The notes under the pieces: generated by a model
The model's database searches: none
The model's input: the letters and a program-made list of their open reading frames with translations, nothing else
Told to the model about the DNA's origin: nothing
From: an uncultured Clostridia bacterium
GTDB lineage: Bacteria > Bacillota > Clostridia > Christensenellales > Borkfalkiaceae
DNA length: 64,000 bases
Direction of reading: 5' to 3'
Assembly: GCA_944328445.1 (NCBI GenBank)
Contig: CALVHO010000005.1
Span: forward strand, 40,381 to 104,380
Translations under genes and position numbers: made by a program
Shown: in pieces, positions 63,073 to 64,000 of the stretch
Layout: every line of letters starts with the position of its first letter
How positions within the stretch are numbered: position 1 is the first letter of the stretch

Positions 63073-63606
63073 CTATTCTACATATCGCCATCCGGACGGC
63101 GGATGCTTTTCATATCGGATCCGTCTGATCAGCGATACCAATGACAATACACTGATAACATAGCATATCACTATAAAGCTACCAACTAAAACAATGCCCA
63201 ATATTTGGTTGCCATGAGTGTCCTCTTCAAGTACAAAATGCCCTTCACCGTCAATTTTGATCGCTAATTTATAATCATTGCTTGCGGCAAAAGCCCGGGC
63301 TGCCTCCTCCGAAGAAAACTGATCTTCTCCTCTCGGGTAATACATATTTCCGTTTTCGTCACGATAGACATACTGAATAGCATAAACCCAATAATGAGAC
63401 GAATTGCCGGTGGAAACCCATCTGAACACACTATCGAATTCCGCATATACCAATTCACCGTTCGAAGCAAGCTGCCAGCTTTTTCTAACCCCTGAAATTG
63501 AACTCAACGTCAAACAAGTAAATGTAATAGCGATCACCCCGAAAAATATCATCAGCGCAATCGATATTTTCTTCGGTATTGGCGGTTTTATCACCTTATC
63601 TTTCAT
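63073..63606 (-). CDS. DUF3592-like membrane protein
   Basis: A 177-residue protein with a membrane segment near the N-terminus (ISIALMIFFGVIAITFTCL) and another near the C-terminus (IVLVGSFIVICYVISVLSL). Between them lies a beta-rich extracytoplasmic domain (VYAEFDSVFRWVS, YAIQYVYRDENGNMYYPRG). That pattern is like DUF3592 proteins; the match is tentative and function unknown. Base composition is clearly more AT-rich than the rest of the window, suggesting acquisition from elsewhere. The ATG at 63606 has a GGGCGG-type site; the upstream open frame is less plausible. Confidence 0.6.
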   Translation of the reverse strand: MKDKVIKPPIPKKISIALMIFFGVIAITFTCLTLSSISGVRKSWQLASNGELVYAEFDSVFRWVSTGNSSHYWVYAIQYVYRDENGNMYYPRGEDQFSSEEAARAFAASNDYKLAIKIDGEGHFVLEEDTHGNQILGIVLVGSFIVICYVISVLSLVSLIRRIRYEKHPPSGWRYVE

Positions 63607-63747
63607 ATCATCCGCCCTTTCGCCTCCTGCGGCTTGTCCTGTTAGTTGAGCACAAACCGCCCGAAATTGCAAGGCTTTGCGGAACATTTGCCCGCCGTGC
63701 ACGATGCGCCAATGGTTTTCCTTACGGCCCGAACTCTGCCCGCAAAA

Positions 63748-63786
63748 CCAAAAAGAGAACACCCGTGAAGGGTGTTCTCTTTTTGG
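63748..63786. terminator. Strong palindromic terminator
   Basis: A perfect 17-bp stem, CCAAAAAGAGAACACCC and its complement, with a GTGAA loop; A and T tracts are inside the stem. It resembles the hairpin at 57108-57133 in its AACACCC core. Confidence 0.75.
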
Positions 63787-63892
63787 AGCTACCGGCCGGA
63801 CTTGTAAGGAGCGAAGCGACGGAATAGCGATCGTTCGCCGCAAGGCGCGATCGCGTCACGTTATTTCGGCAGTCCGGGCAGTAGCCAAAGCA
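63787..63892. ncRNA. Candidate structured RNA or palindromic repeat
   Basis: A nested fold is visible: GCTAC (63788-63792) with GTAGC (63881-63885), CCGGACT (63796-63802) with AGTCCGG (63871-63877), and GCGATCG (63827-63833) with CGATCGC (63848-63854). Inside is CGCC-GCAA-GGCG, a stem closed by a GNRA tetraloop. Hairpins flank it on both sides. No reading frame is credible. It could be a small RNA on either strand or a mobile palindromic repeat; no family is recognised. Confidence 0.4.
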
Positions 63893-63921
63893 AAGCCCCC
63901 GCACGTTCGGTGCGGGGGCTT
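63893..63921 (-). terminator. GC-rich hairpin beside the structured segment
   Basis: AAGCCCCCGCAC and GTGCGGGGGCTT form a 12-bp stem around GTTCG. The better T tract (CTTTGCTTT) is on the minus strand. Confidence 0.6.
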
Positions 63922-64000
63922 GCATGTGATTTGTGAACGAAAAGGCTACACGCATCAGTCTTTATATTGCCTATATAATATCAAATTGCACCGCAAAAAT

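Overview
The window comes from a GC-rich, Gram-positive-type member of the Clostridia, most likely an anaerobic gut commensal. That lineage is inferred, not proven. The signs are AGGAGG-type ribosome sites, TTGACA/TATAAT promoters, a CIRCE-controlled small heat-shock gene, lipoproteins with lipoboxes and no outer-membrane genes, a dgt-dnaG-rpoD-trmK-Nif3 cluster, and a siroheme-type sulfite reductase. I see no tRNA, rRNA, insertion sequence, prophage or CRISPR array.

Positions 1-7900 hold an ABC-2 exporter (the permease runs off the left edge), a large ABC ATPase/permease fusion with its own promoter and terminator, a small lipoprotein, a ProB-like amino-acid kinase, a zinc-ribbon membrane protein, a 49-residue protein and uppP.

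Positions 8000-25400 are a carbohydrate-use locus. A solute-binding lipoprotein and two permeases are followed on the same strand by a frameshifted GH16 lipoprotein, a large GLUG-repeat lipoprotein, a phosphohexomutase, a GH94-type phosphorylase, a ROK repressor, a PIG-L deacetylase, nagB and a DUF1893 protein. A second GH16 lipoprotein is transcribed divergently. The genes suggest extracellular cutting of a beta-glycan, import of oligosaccharides, phosphorolysis, mutase conversion to the 6-phosphate and, if N-acetyl sugars are used, deacetylation and NagB deamination. No classical nagA is present. The SBP operon has a consensus promoter with two TTAGTTA-type operators.

Positions 25400-29600 carry hsp20, a Nudix hydrolase and galT-galE. 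Positions 29770-36250 are the core cluster dgt-dnaG-rpoD-trmK-Nif3-zinc-ribbon protein, with a 34-bp duplicated element between dnaG and rpoD. Positions 36500-42720 are a shikimate operon (aroC, aroB, aroA, aroE, aroQ, aroK) closed by a coupled SDR gene. Upstream on the same strand lie a ComEC-like metallo-beta-lactamase, a patatin, a ROK glucokinase, a divergent Rho-like ATPase, a UPF0173 hydrolase and a DUF1934 protein.

Positions 48660-57030 hold tyrA and a tetrapyrrole operon. A consensus promoter reads into a sulfite/nitrite reductase and then hemA, a precorrin-2 dehydrogenase gene, hemC, a cobA-hemD fusion, hemB and hemL. No late protoheme genes are present, so siroheme for the reductase (and perhaps cobalamin) is the likely product. 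Positions 57260-62950 hold a TPR gene, a membrane protein and an ABC fusion, divergent from a response regulator and histidine kinase. Three GTAAAC boxes spaced 22 and 11 bp apart lie between them. The right end has a membrane protein of more AT-rich composition and a strongly folded non-coding segment.

Short tandem repeats recur in this window, both between genes and inside hemA and the ComEC-like gene. Many stop codons are followed by ACG plus G or C.
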